The notes: a model not told the origin generated them from the letters alone. A DNA stretch of 33,434 bases from Prevotellaceae bacterium UBA4372 (GCA_002391275.1 DGSC01000006.1:1-33434); one strand, 5' to 3'; positions 14,846-23,137 are shown, counted from the first letter of the stretch. Made by a program: numbers and translations.

Positions 14846-15061
14846 ATGATCACAAGAGCTTATCAGAAAGGCGAACTCGCCTCACTCTACTACCCTTGGT
14901 GCTCGCAGCGCCAAGCCTTGCGGCACTTCGCCCGCGACCTCGAGTACTCTACCGACCTCAACAGCCGCCTCCGTGCCATTGGCTGGCGACCGACCCACCG
15001 CCTGTTCAATCCGCAGCAGGTGATGCTCATCTTTGAGCATTTCGGTGAACCCGGCGACTAA
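14846..15061 (+). CDS. Small DUF4248-like protein, 71 residues
   Basis: The sequence (AYQKGELASLYYP..., RLRAIGWRPTHRLFNPQQVMLIFEHFGEPGD) follows the pattern of the Bacteroidales DUF4248 family: a GELA-x-LY start, a Trp-containing middle and a QV-x-LI-x3-LGEP end. The ending suggests a helix-turn-helix-like fold that reads or binds something, but no function is established. It is the second gene of the 14.5 kb operon and is closed by a strong terminator. Homologues are often found in accessory regions. Confidence 0.8.
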   Translation: MITRAYQKGELASLYYPWCSQRQALRHFARDLEYSTDLNSRLRAIGWRPTHRLFNPQQVMLIFEHFGEPGD

Positions 15062-15086
15062 TGCTGTCATCCTTTCCTCTCTGTTT

Positions 15087-15136
15087 CCCCGCCTCAAATC
15101 GTGGCCTCGTCCACGTTTGAGGCGGGGATTTTTTTT
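15087..15136 (+). terminator. Strong rho-independent terminator
   Basis: CCCCGCCTCAAA (15087-15098) pairs with TTTGAGGCGGGG (15116-15127), and an inner CGTGG/CCACG stem extends it; A and eight T follow. Confidence 0.93.
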
Positions 15137-15166
15137 ATACATTCAGTTTTAGTTGTTTATCAGCTA

Positions 15167-15334
15167 CCACGAATTTCACGGATGTTTCGACTCTTATGCC
15201 AGTGTCAACCTCCACATGATTAATGAAGATTGACGAGTAGATTGGCGAAGGTTGACGACTTTTAAAAGAACCACGGCATTCGGTTCAAAGCATGTCTGTG
15301 TCAAAACATTCGTGTGATTTGTGTAATTTGTGGT
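15167..15334. repeat. Imperfect inverted repeat pair of the ATTCGTG type
   Basis: CCACGAATTTCACGGATGTT at 15167-15186 is the near reverse complement of the beginning of 15305-15334 (AACATTCGTGTGATTTGTGT...). A related sequence (AACATTCGAATAATTCGTCT) lies at 17730. Such ATTCGTG strings look like a dispersed intergenic family. Between the arms a 22-base direct repeat (GAAGRTTGACGA at 15225 and 15247) is visible. No gene is present. Confidence 0.45.
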
Positions 15335-15368
15335 GTCGTAAATATCCGAGGCTTAAGTTGTACCTTCC

Positions 15369-15478
15369 CATTTCCACAGGTGCGTTGGAAAATTCTCTTA
15401 GGCGCATCGTCCAATTCTCTTAGGCGCATCGCCCAATTCTCTTAGGTGCATCGCCCAATTCTCTTAGGTGTGTTGTAC
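15369..15478 (+). repeat. 22-base tandem array with TTCTCTTAGGYG core
   Basis: Four well-kept units start at 15391, 15413, 15435 and 15457 (AATTCTCTTAGGCGCATCGYCC type), preceded by a degenerate unit from 15369. There are no spacers. The array ends about 150 bases before the -33 box of the secreted nuclease-fold gene. The same core and period return at 32839-32992. Confidence 0.9.
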
Positions 15479-15630
15479 GGAACACGTAGGGGCATCTCGT
15501 CGTTGGTGCTGAAACGTGGTTCTTCGCCTCCTTTCAGCCTCCTATATCCGCAAGCCGCAAAGCCTTGTGCCGGAAACCGATGCTATGATGCCGGCTACGG
15601 CTCTTGCACCATTTTTTTTTCCGAAAACCT

Positions 15631-15660
15631 TTTGTCCTCAATCGATTTTTGCTACCTTTG
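15631..15660 (+). promoter_or_regulatory. Promoter of the secreted EEP-fold protein
   Basis: TTTG at 15631-15634 and TACCTTTG at 15653-15660 are separated by 18 bases. A run of nine T lies just upstream (15612-15620). The leader to ATG 15694 is about 27 bases. Apart from the repeats and this promoter, 15137-15693 shows no feature. Confidence 0.75.
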
Positions 15661-15693
15661 CCCGCAGAAACATCTAAAAGCGACAATAAAACT

Positions 15694-17643
15694 ATGATTT
15701 TCCGTAGATTATATGCGGCCTTCGTCTGCGCCCTGATGCTTGCCACTTCGGCCGTGGCACAGACGGCGGCCTCCCTGCCGGCACAGCCTGCCAAGGTGCC
15801 TTCGACGACGAGCATCATGCGTAACGCCACCGTGCTTATCACTAATCCCTCCTTCGAGTCGGGCACCGAACGCGGATGGACGCTCAACGGCAAGGACCCG
15901 CAAGGCAATGATGAGTTCCGCACGCGCAACTATCCCATGACGGGCAAGGACGGCAACTATCTCATGAACGCCTACCAGTGGTGGGCGCCGTCGCTCAGTG
16001 TAAGCCAGGAGATTGGCTACATCCCCAGTGGCGAGTACGAACTCTCGGCCGTAGTGGCAACATGGAACGGGCGAACGGTCTATCTTCAAGGCAACGACAA
16101 CACCGTGGTGACCGACGGACGAGGCGACGTCACGGGCATCAAGGTCTCGCTACCCCTCACCATCGGCCTGGCCCAGACGCTCACTATCGCTGCCGGAAGC
16201 TCGGCACAATGGTGGATGGAAGGCCATGAGACCGAGACGCAGACCTTCTTCAAGCTCGACGACATGCGTCTTAAATGCAAGTGTTTCTACGTCAACGGCC
16301 TCGCACAGCCCCTGCCCAACGACGATGCTACCCGCCTCAAGGCAGATCAATGGTACTACTTCGACGTGCCTTTCGGCACCGACTACTGGCTGGTAGGGCC
16401 CACCGACGACATCCTCTACACCACCGACGCGCTTGTGAAGCCCGAAGAGGCCGACATAAAGCCTGCTGCACGGCAGATGCAACTGCCCACAGGCCGTGTA
16501 TTCTTCAAGACAGCCCGCACCGATGCCACCTTGAAGGTGATGCCTACACGCGAAATACTTCAGGGCACTTTCACTGCGGCAGCACTCAACGTAGACGGAT
16601 TGCCACAGCGCATAGCCACCATCGAACTGAATGCCGACGGACCAGGAAGCGAGGGCACCAAGAAAATAAGCCAGTACCTGGCAGCCAAGGGCTATGACAT
16701 CATCGGTGTCAGCGAAGACTTCAACTATCATGGTTCCCTCATGGGAGACTTGGTAGGATATAGCTCCGGCTCGCAAAGAGCTACGCTCAGCGTCAGCGAC
16801 CTGCCGTGGTCCGAGATCATCAAGCTGAAATTCCGATTCGACACCGACGGCCTCAACCTCATCTGGCGCAACGATGTGGCCTCCGCCACCGGCGAGAGTT
16901 GGACGCAATGGAACAGCATGGAAGCCACCGACGGCAACCAATATGTGCGCAAGGGATTCCGCCACTACGACCTCACCATTGCCGACGATGTGGTTGTCGA
17001 CCTCTATGTTCTCCACATGGATGCGGGCGACATGCAGGTTGTAGCTTCGCGCGAAGATCAATGGCGACAGCTGGCCGACGCTATCAACGCGGCCGATTCC
17101 GAGCGCCCCAAACTCATCTTGGGCGACACCAACAGCCGATGGACGCGCGAGAACATTGCCGACAACTTCTTTGGTCGCCTGCATGCCGAGCTGCGGGCCG
17201 AGGATGTGTGGGTGGAGCTCTGTCGCGGAGGCGTGCGCCCGGCGGTAGGCTCCGGCGACCTCACCGACCAGTCGATGCCCGAGGCGTATGGCAAATATGA
17301 GGTGGTGGACAAGGTCATCTACATCAATTCCACACGCACAGGCGCCGTGCAGCTAACGCCACAGAGCTTCCGCATTGAGCAGGACTACACCTACGGCACC
17401 GTCGACGGCACCGACAACACAAAGCCCTTGGGCGACCACCGTCCCGTGGTAGTGGCCTTCACCTATACCAAAGCCGGTGAGCTGCTGCCCGAACCGCTCT
17501 ACGATGCTGTCGACACTGTTCCAGCTACGAGGAAAGGGACGCGCGCCGTCTACAACCTTGCCGGGCAAAGCCTCGGCAACAGCCACACCACACAAGGCAT
17601 CTACGTCATCGACAACCGCAAGGTGGCCTTGCCGCGACGTTGA
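15694..17643 (+). CDS. Secreted endonuclease/exonuclease/phosphatase-fold protein with N-terminal carbohydrate-binding-like module
   Basis: The 649-residue protein has a signal peptide ending near AVAQT. Residues about 45-195 form a beta-rich module (ITNPSFESGTERGWTL..., WWAPSLSVSQEI) resembling carbohydrate-binding jelly rolls. Residues about 290-592 are an EEP-superfamily domain: Asn299 in ALNVDGLP, Glu341 in GVSEDFN, His441 in VLHMDAG, Asp478 and Asn480 in LGDTNSR, and Asp581-His582 in GDHRP, the full set of metal and phosphate ligands. HMDAG resembles the neutral-sphingomyelinase branch more than DNase I. The end (YNLAGQSLG...GIYVIDNRKVALP) is a Prevotella-type sorting tail. It may cleave phosphodiesters outside the cell; DNA, RNA and sphingolipid remain possible. 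ATG 15694 is chosen because it follows the promoter. Confidence 0.85.
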   Translation: MIFRRLYAAFVCALMLATSAVAQTAASLPAQPAKVPSTTSIMRNATVLITNPSFESGTERGWTLNGKDPQGNDEFRTRNYPMTGKDGNYLMNAYQWWAPSLSVSQEIGYIPSGEYELSAVVATWNGRTVYLQGNDNTVVTDGRGDVTGIKVSLPLTIGLAQTLTIAAGSSAQWWMEGHETETQTFFKLDDMRLKCKCFYVNGLAQPLPNDDATRLKADQWYYFDVPFGTDYWLVGPTDDILYTTDALVKPEEADIKPAARQMQLPTGRVFFKTARTDATLKVMPTREILQGTFTAAALNVDGLPQRIATIELNADGPGSEGTKKISQYLAAKGYDIIGVSEDFNYHGSLMGDLVGYSSGSQRATLSVSDLPWSEIIKLKFRFDTDGLNLIWRNDVASATGESWTQWNSMEATDGNQYVRKGFRHYDLTIADDVVVDLYVLHMDAGDMQVVASREDQWRQLADAINAADSERPKLILGDTNSRWTRENIADNFFGRLHAELRAEDVWVELCRGGVRPAVGSGDLTDQSMPEAYGKYEVVDKVIYINSTRTGAVQLTPQSFRIEQDYTYGTVDGTDNTKPLGDHRPVVVAFTYTKAGELLPEPLYDAVDTVPATRKGTRAVYNLAGQSLGNSHTTQGIYVIDNRKVALPRR

Positions 17644-17727
17644 GATAGGGCGCTGTGCCAAGTTACAAATAAGATCTTCTCTCAGCGAGTTGTACGAATC
17701 CTTCATTATCTGGACTGACTGACGGTG

Positions 17728-17760
17728 AAAACATTCGAATAATTCGTCTAATTCGTTGCG
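17728..17760. repeat. ATTCGT-rich dispersed repeat copy
   Basis: AACATTCGAATAATTCGTCT plus a further AATTCGTTG resembles 15305-15334. It lies between the stop of the EEP gene and the convergent terminator. Confidence 0.4.
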
Positions 17761-17769
17761 TAAAAACAA

Positions 17770-17808
17770 AAAAGGGGCTGCGCCTTTCATTTAGGCACAG
17801 CCCCTTTT
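17770..17808. terminator. Bidirectional terminator between convergent genes
   Basis: AAAAGGGGCTG (17770-17780) pairs with CAGCCCCTTTT (17798-17808), extended inward by GCCT/AGGC. Flanking A and T runs make it usable from both sides, for the EEP gene (+) and the peptide gene (-). Confidence 0.9.
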
Positions 17809-17830
17809 GATATATAGCTACTGGGCCAGC

Positions 17831-18007
17831 TTATTTGCTCCAGTTTTCGTTCCAGACATTGTAGTCGCCGCGCTTAACTTCTACGTCACTTGCATTTACG
17901 CTGCCTTCATTGTTCACGGTCACTTCTGGTTCAGGTGAACCGGCAATCATGAGTTGTGCATTGATGTTGAGCACATCGGTGGATGGGGTGATATATGTCT
18001 TTTTCAT
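17831..18007 (-). CDS. Small peptide of 58 residues, MKKTY...AGSP type
   Basis: From ATG 18007 the product begins MKKTYITPSTDVLNINAQLM, then IAGSPEPEV, and ends in an acidic, aromatic tail (RGDYNVWNENWSK). A longer in-frame start at 18076 would overlap the preceding gene and is not family-like. Short MKKxY-x-P...(M/L)xxAGSP peptides are common next to secreted proteins in Bacteroidales, without a known role. The layout resembles a leader plus small-residue site plus core, as in exported or processed peptides, but no processing enzyme is nearby. It lies 40 bases downstream of the large surface protein gene and is probably co-transcribed with it. Confidence 0.75.
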   Translation of the reverse strand: MKKTYITPSTDVLNINAQLMIAGSPEPEVTVNNEGSVNASDVEVKRGDYNVWNENWSK

Positions 18008-18047
18008 TGTCGTTATATAATCTTTATATGGTTCTTGGGATGATGCC

Positions 18048-21000
18048 TTACTTAATGACAACTTTGCGTCCGCCAATGATGTTCAAACCACGCTGGGCCT
18101 TCTGCAAACGCTGACCGGCGAGGTTGAATATCTCTTCAGCCTCGGCAACGTTGACCGTCTCAACGGTCTTGATGCCGTCGGCACTGTTGAAGACGAAGGT
18201 GAGAGCCTTGGTGTTGCCCGTAGCTTCAACCTTGCTTGCGGGCAGCAGAGCCTTGCCTGCGGGAACGGTGCCGGCATTGACGGGTACGAACTCATTGCCC
18301 TTCAAACCGAAGTACTCGCCTGCGGTGACATCGGTAGCTGTGGTGATACCTTCAAGCAGGTTGCCTGTCAAAGCTGTTGCACCAGTTGAGGAAGTCATGG
18401 TGACACTTCCACTGGCTTCACCCTTCAGGAACAGACCTGTGCCGGCTGGTGCGCTACCTTCGATTTGGCTGAAAGTAATCTCATTGCCATTAATGCCTGT
18501 GATAGTCCAAGCGGTGACGTCCGTTGCATTCGTGAAGTCAAGAGCATTCTGGCTAGCATAAGTAGCATAGCCATAGCTATTGAGCGTCTTGCTTTCGGTC
18601 GGTGTAGCCTCGCCGTCCTTCTCATAGAGATAAACGTCGGTTTGACCGTTGGCATAGCAGGAGAAGATGGAGTTATTGCTGTTATATCGCATTGTGTTGC
18701 GTCCATCAAAATTAGCTACAATACTTGCGGCATTGGATTCACCATCAAAGTTGATTGACCATTGACCCTTTTCATCAAGTGAAGTATAAGTCTTCAAATG
18801 GTTGCTACTTGTACCACCTGCCGCATATAGATAACCTGTTCCATCATAGATGGTATAGTGATTATTAGCATCGGGACCATAAATAACGAACTCTACGGCT
18901 CCAGCATTGGAAGATACGCTCAAAGTAGTTTCGTCTACAGAACCCTCAACGGCAGCACGGTTGTTTGGGTTCTGCATACCCATTACAGATACGTCGCCAG
19001 AAGTTCCATTTGCAATGACGTAGTGCTTGCCGGAGGTGATAGAAGAAGCAAGGGTGTAGGTGATATCGTGAACAGCCTCGAATTCAGCCATAACAGTGAC
19101 ATTGTCTGCGGGCATCTCGAAAGTGTAAGTGGTGCTGTTGCTCTTGGTCAAAACAACGTCATCGCCACCGTCGGTCATGGCAAGGATAGTCTTGAGACCA
19201 AAGCCTGTAGCAGGGGTCACGGTCAAAGTAACAGTAGCTCCTTCGAAGGCTGTAGCCATGTCTGCTTCAACAGTTCCGTTTTCGATATCAGAATCAACGG
19301 TGATGTTGTAAGATGTAAGTGTTGTTGCGAAGGTGGCACTCACTTCGACATCGCTCGATGGCATCGTGAAGGTCGCAACATTTGCATTTTCCTGCGAAAC
19401 GGTAACGGTAACTTCTTCAGCATTGCCATCCAGAACTGTCCATCCGCTAAGCTCGTAGTAAGTATCGGGTGTGGCAGTCAAGGTCACAGTAGCACCAGCT
19501 TCAGCCTTATTCAGATTAGCAGAGATTGTGCCGTTCTCAACTTGATTGTCAACATTGATGTTGTAATAAGTGGTGTTGTCCTCCACATAATATACCTTAA
19601 CGGAGGTGAAGCCACAAGTACCACCGAGAGTGGCAGAAATAGCCTGACGCCCCTCTGTAGGTGTTACAGTAACGGTTGAGCCTTCAGCGGATGCAGTTGC
19701 ATTGGTCCAAGTGCTATTTTTAAGAGCTGTAGCATAGCCATCGGTAGTAGCTGTAAACACAACACTCGTGATGGCATAACCAACAACAGGAGTGATAGTC
19801 AGTGTGTTGCCATTGTACATACGAGTGCTTGTACGAGTGGGGGGAATATAGTTGTTAACATTGGTGGTGCTATTTCCCTTTGCGTTGGTCATCGTTGCAT
19901 AACTGCTGGACCATGTAATTAGATCTGCAGTTGGAGTTGCATCATAGGAATTCGTGCTCAAATCCCAAGTAACATTAGGTGCTTCAGGGGCGGTCACGCT
20001 ACCGGCGAGGCTGATTTCAACATTCTCAGCTGCAGCAGAAGAAAGAGTGATTGTGCCATTGTAGTTGCCAACTGCCAAATCTGACTTCAGGCGAACATAT
20101 ACGGTAACATCCGATGCGGAACTTGCGAGGTTGAGGCTGCTTCCATAGTTAGCATCGCTGGAAGTCGAAATCTCAAAGTCACTATTGGCGCCAAGGCTCA
20201 GTGTAATGTCTTCTGTAAGATTTGCACCAGTAACAGTAAAAGACTGAGCATCACTTGGACCATTGCCCGTTTCATAGGTAAAACCATTCAGGCTTGTAGG
20301 GGTAGCGATAATGGTAGGAGTCGTAATTACAGGGTGAGTCAGCGACACCAGCGTGCAGCCTGAATTGAATTCATAAATTGAGTTATACAAGGTCAGGTCA
20401 CCAGAGATCACAACGATGTCGCCAACTGCAACATCGGAAGCGTCAGTGCCACCGCAGCGATAAGCACGGAGCGTATTAGAGCCACCTTCGTCTATAATAT
20501 CGAAAGTAATGTTTCCATGTTCAGTACTGTAAGCTGTTACAATCTCGGAAACAATACCTGTAGCATAAACACCCGTCTTTCCAACATTGGCGTCAATAGC
20601 AGTGCGGGCATCGGCAACCGAGTAGGGGTCTTGCTCAGTGCCAGCGTGAGCAAGGTTAACGATAGTATAAGTAGCAGAAGCGACAGAGCTGTTATCCAGG
20701 CCGTCCTTCACAGCCATTGCCTTGATGGTGGTTGTGCTACTGACTGCGATAGCACTGCTGTAAACACTGCTATTTGTTGTCGGGTCAGTTCCATCGGTGG
20801 TGTAGTAGATGGTGGCCCTATCAGTGGTTGTGCTGAGGGTGACGTTCTGTGCAGAGGTGTAGATGCCAGCGGCAGGAGAGAAGGTCGGAGCGGCACAGGT
20901 TTCAGTAGAAGAGACAACCTCTTTATATAATTGTACTGCTGTCTGTGCTGATGTGTAACATGCGAAACGAGGGCTCGAAGCATTATATACGATCTTTCTG

Positions 21001-21431
21001 GTGGCATCTGCTTTATTCGCAATTGAAGCGTTCCCTTCTGTGAAAGATATCGTCCATGTATTGCCAGTGCCTTTACCATTCATATTTAATGTATTTTTGG
21101 ACTCCCAGGCTAAATTGTTAGAGCTATCTACTTCTAAAATCCAGCCTCCAGTTTTACTCCCTTTTAATGTTAAAGTGACTACGCTTGAGGAAGGGGTGAT
21201 TGTGTTGTTGTTTATTGTAACATCAACTGCTGCCCCATAAGTATTAACAGCCCCCATGGCTTTAGCTTGTGACTCACATACAATGATGTACTTTGAGCCA
21301 TACTCCAAATCATCCTCAGAGGTAATCTTTTGGTACGTTTCTCCCCACGCCTGCCCAGCAAACGCAGTAGCAAACAAGGCCACCAGCATACACACTCGCA
21401 GCCTAAAAATGTTGAGTAATTTTTGTTTCAT
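18048..21431 (-). CDS. Large secreted multi-domain surface protein with sorting-like tail
   Basis: The 1127-residue protein has a signal peptide (cleavage near QAWGE). Domains in order: a beta module at about 36-172; a chitobiase C-terminal-like Ig domain at about 180-258 (APTFSPAAGIY, YYTTDGTDPT); an OB-fold-like domain at about 265-365; further Ig-like domains to about 620; two InlB-B-like bacterial repeats (NGTISANLNKAEAGATVTLTATP-like and NGTVEADMATAFEGATVTL) at about 625-785; a second copy of the first module at about 800-950; and a tail (EIFNLAGQRLQ...IIGGRKVVIK) like Prevotella sorting domains. No catalytic motif was seen, so adhesion or glycan binding is the best guess. Base composition is visibly more AT-rich than the neighbouring GH127 and EEP genes. 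Confidence 0.85.
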   Translation of the reverse strand: MKQKLLNIFRLRVCMLVALFATAFAGQAWGETYQKITSEDDLEYGSKYIIVCESQAKAMGAVNTYGAAVDVTINNNTITPSSSVVTLTLKGSKTGGWILEVDSSNNLAWESKNTLNMNGKGTGNTWTISFTEGNASIANKADATRKIVYNASSPRFACYTSAQTAVQLYKEVVSSTETCAAPTFSPAAGIYTSAQNVTLSTTTDRATIYYTTDGTDPTTNSSVYSSAIAVSSTTTIKAMAVKDGLDNSSVASATYTIVNLAHAGTEQDPYSVADARTAIDANVGKTGVYATGIVSEIVTAYSTEHGNITFDIIDEGGSNTLRAYRCGGTDASDVAVGDIVVISGDLTLYNSIYEFNSGCTLVSLTHPVITTPTIIATPTSLNGFTYETGNGPSDAQSFTVTGANLTEDITLSLGANSDFEISTSSDANYGSSLNLASSASDVTVYVRLKSDLAVGNYNGTITLSSAAAENVEISLAGSVTAPEAPNVTWDLSTNSYDATPTADLITWSSSYATMTNAKGNSTTNVNNYIPPTRTSTRMYNGNTLTITPVVGYAITSVVFTATTDGYATALKNSTWTNATASAEGSTVTVTPTEGRQAISATLGGTCGFTSVKVYYVEDNTTYYNINVDNQVENGTISANLNKAEAGATVTLTATPDTYYELSGWTVLDGNAEEVTVTVSQENANVATFTMPSSDVEVSATFATTLTSYNITVDSDIENGTVEADMATAFEGATVTLTVTPATGFGLKTILAMTDGGDDVVLTKSNSTTYTFEMPADNVTVMAEFEAVHDITYTLASSITSGKHYVIANGTSGDVSVMGMQNPNNRAAVEGSVDETTLSVSSNAGAVEFVIYGPDANNHYTIYDGTGYLYAAGGTSSNHLKTYTSLDEKGQWSINFDGESNAASIVANFDGRNTMRYNSNNSIFSCYANGQTDVYLYEKDGEATPTESKTLNSYGYATYASQNALDFTNATDVTAWTITGINGNEITFSQIEGSAPAGTGLFLKGEASGSVTMTSSTGATALTGNLLEGITTATDVTAGEYFGLKGNEFVPVNAGTVPAGKALLPASKVEATGNTKALTFVFNSADGIKTVETVNVAEAEEIFNLAGQRLQKAQRGLNIIGGRKVVIK

Positions 21432-21690
21432 AAGATGTAAAATTTATGATTTTAATTGAATTTATGCTTTACTCCTGTATGCTTGGCAGAGAAAGGACGG
21501 AATCGTGAAGCTTTGGTCTGATAGTCCTTTGTTCTGGTCTGATAGTCTACCGCTTCCGCATGACTTATGCAGACAAGCTTGTGAAGATAAAAGGAAATCA
21601 TTTCTTTTATGAGCCTTATGCGCCTGTAAATCTTATGATTGTGTAGGTCGATGAGGCTACATCGTATGAATTATGTGTCCTTTTCGGGCG

Positions 21691-21698
21691 CAAAAGTA
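21691..21698 (-). promoter_or_regulatory. Possible -7 box of the large surface protein
   Basis: Minus-strand TACTTTTG fits TAnnTTTG. A CAAA on the plus strand at 21724 is 25 bases away, longer than the usual 19-21, so the -33 box is doubtful. Confidence 0.4.
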
Positions 21699-21885
21699 CA
21701 TAAAATAGTTGGTTCAGAGGGAACAAAATAGTAGTTATTTTACAGGCTAATGTTAAAAAATGTATCTGAATTTGTGCCTGAAATCAGTGGCGCGGGTGGA
21801 TAAAGAAAGGGCTGTGGCCAACTGTTTCACCGTCTTTGTTAAAAGTTTAAATTGTATTAAATTTCAAGTTTTTGCTAACTCTGAC

Positions 21886-21916
21886 TTTGCAGTTTCTGGC
21901 CTTTTTAGTAACTTTG
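21886..21916 (+). promoter_or_regulatory. Promoter of the AAA+ ATPase gene
   Basis: TTTG at 21886-21889, 19 bases, TAACTTTG at 21909-21916: an exact match. It lies 23 bases before ATG 21940 and rules out the longer in-frame start at 21760. Confidence 0.88.
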
Positions 21917-21939
21917 CTGCCGTTAAACTACTAAACACG

Positions 21940-23115
21940 ATGGAAACATTCTTTAGAACACATGCATATCTCGTAGACCATATCGACCTGCCGGTGCATC
22001 GTGCGCTCATGGACGAGATAGACTGGCGGCGCCCTATGATAGGCATCAAAGGGACGCGCGGCGTAGGCAAGACATCGTTTCTGCTGCAATATGCGAAGGA
22101 ACATTTCGACGTGCGTAGCCGCAAATGTCTATACATAAACATGAACAACTTCTACTTCCAGGGTCGCGGCCTTGCCGACTTTGCCCGAGAGTTCAGGGCG
22201 CTTGGCGGTGAGGTGTTGCTCATAGACCAGGTGTTCAAACAGCCCAATTGGAGCTCGGAACTGCGCCGCTGCCACGACGAGAACCCAGGCTTGCGCATTG
22301 TCTTCACGGGGTCGAGCGTGATGCGTCTGAAAGACGAGAACCCTGAGCTTGGCGGATTGGTAGACAGCTACAACCTGCGGGGCTTCTCGTTCCGCGAGTT
22401 CCTGAACCTGAAGACGGGCAGCGATTTCCCGTCCTACACGCTGAAGGAAATCCTGCGCAACCACGAGCGCATAGCCAACGAAGTGCTCGACGTGGTGAAC
22501 CCCCTGCCTGTGTTCCAGAGCTATCTGCATCATGGCTTCTATCCCTTCTTCCTTGAGCGGCGCAACTTCTCGGAAAACCTCTTGAAAACCATGAACATGA
22601 TGATAGAGGTGGACATCCTGCTCATCAAACAAATTGAGCTGAAGTATCTGCCGAAACTGAAGAAACTGCTCTACCTCCTCGCCGTGGATCGCCCGTCGGC
22701 ACCCAACGTGAGCCAGCTGGCCATAGACATAGAGACGAGCCGGGCCACGGTGATGAACTATATCAAGTATCTGTCCGATGCCCGATTGATAAACATCATC
22801 TATCATCCGGGCGACTCGTTCCCCAAGAAGCCAGCGCGCATCATGATGCACAACTCCAACTTGATGTATGCCATCTACCCGAACCGTATGGAGCAGATCG
22901 ACGTGTTTGAAACCTTCTTCCAGAATGCGCTATGGGCGTCGCACGACGTGAGGATGGGCGATCGCTTAAGCTCGTTCACGGTCGACGGCCTGCGCTATCG
23001 CGTTTGTTCTGAGCCTCCGCGCCGTCAACATCCTGATGTCACCTATGCGCGGTCCGACATGGAACGAGGCTGGGGGCAGCAGATTCCACTCTGGCTCTTT
23101 GGCTTCTTGTATTAA
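21940..23115 (+). CDS. AAA+ ATPase (AAA_14/DUF4143-like) with altered Walker B
   Basis: The 391-residue protein has a Walker A at 38-45 (GTRGVGKT), a Walker B region EVLLIDQVFKQPNW (91-104) and a sensor-like IVFTGSS, in the order of the AAA_14 ATPases. Relatives usually read LDEVHKYPNW here, so the catalytic Glu is replaced by Gln (residue 97) and the next conserved positions also differ. A winged-helix-like part (VSQLAIDIETSRATVMNYIKYL) follows, then a shortened DUF4143-like C-terminus. Family members are common in Bacteroidales and lack a settled function. The gene has its own promoter; the antiporter follows after 33 bases but seems to have its own promoter too. Confidence 0.88.
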   Translation: METFFRTHAYLVDHIDLPVHRALMDEIDWRRPMIGIKGTRGVGKTSFLLQYAKEHFDVRSRKCLYINMNNFYFQGRGLADFAREFRALGGEVLLIDQVFKQPNWSSELRRCHDENPGLRIVFTGSSVMRLKDENPELGGLVDSYNLRGFSFREFLNLKTGSDFPSYTLKEILRNHERIANEVLDVVNPLPVFQSYLHHGFYPFFLERRNFSENLLKTMNMMIEVDILLIKQIELKYLPKLKKLLYLLAVDRPSAPNVSQLAIDIETSRATVMNYIKYLSDARLINIIYHPGDSFPKKPARIMMHNSNLMYAIYPNRMEQIDVFETFFQNALWASHDVRMGDRLSSFTVDGLRYRVCSEPPRRQHPDVTYARSDMERGWGQQIPLWLFGFLY

Positions 23116-23137
23116 ACCTTCTATCCCTATACCTTTG
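23107..23137 (+). promoter_or_regulatory. Promoter of the antiporter gene, overlapping the ATPase stop codon
   Basis: TTG at 23107-23109, 20 bases, TACCTTTG at 23130-23137. The expected start of transcription is only about 5-7 bases before ATG 23149, so the mRNA would be almost leaderless. Confidence 0.65.

Larger units (their letters stand above)
21432..21939. other. Gene-free divergent region with long leader of the surface protein
   Basis: On the minus strand the nearest -7 box to the surface protein gene is TACTTTTG (complement of 21691-21698), which would give a leader of about 250 bases. Within it GGTCTGATAGTC occurs twice (21515-21526 and 21536-21547), 21 bases apart. The plus-strand part beyond 21760 holds the ATPase promoter. 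No other feature is seen. Confidence 0.55.

Noticed and set aside
15369..15478. Possible CRISPR array
   Set aside because: The 22-base units are contiguous without spacers.
18008..18076. Longer version of the small peptide gene
   Set aside because: It would overlap the end of the large surface protein gene, and the MKKTY start at 18007 fits related peptides better.
21760..21939. N-terminal extension of the ATPase
   Set aside because: An exact promoter lies within it, 23 bases before the ATG at 21940, and the extension does not resemble the family.
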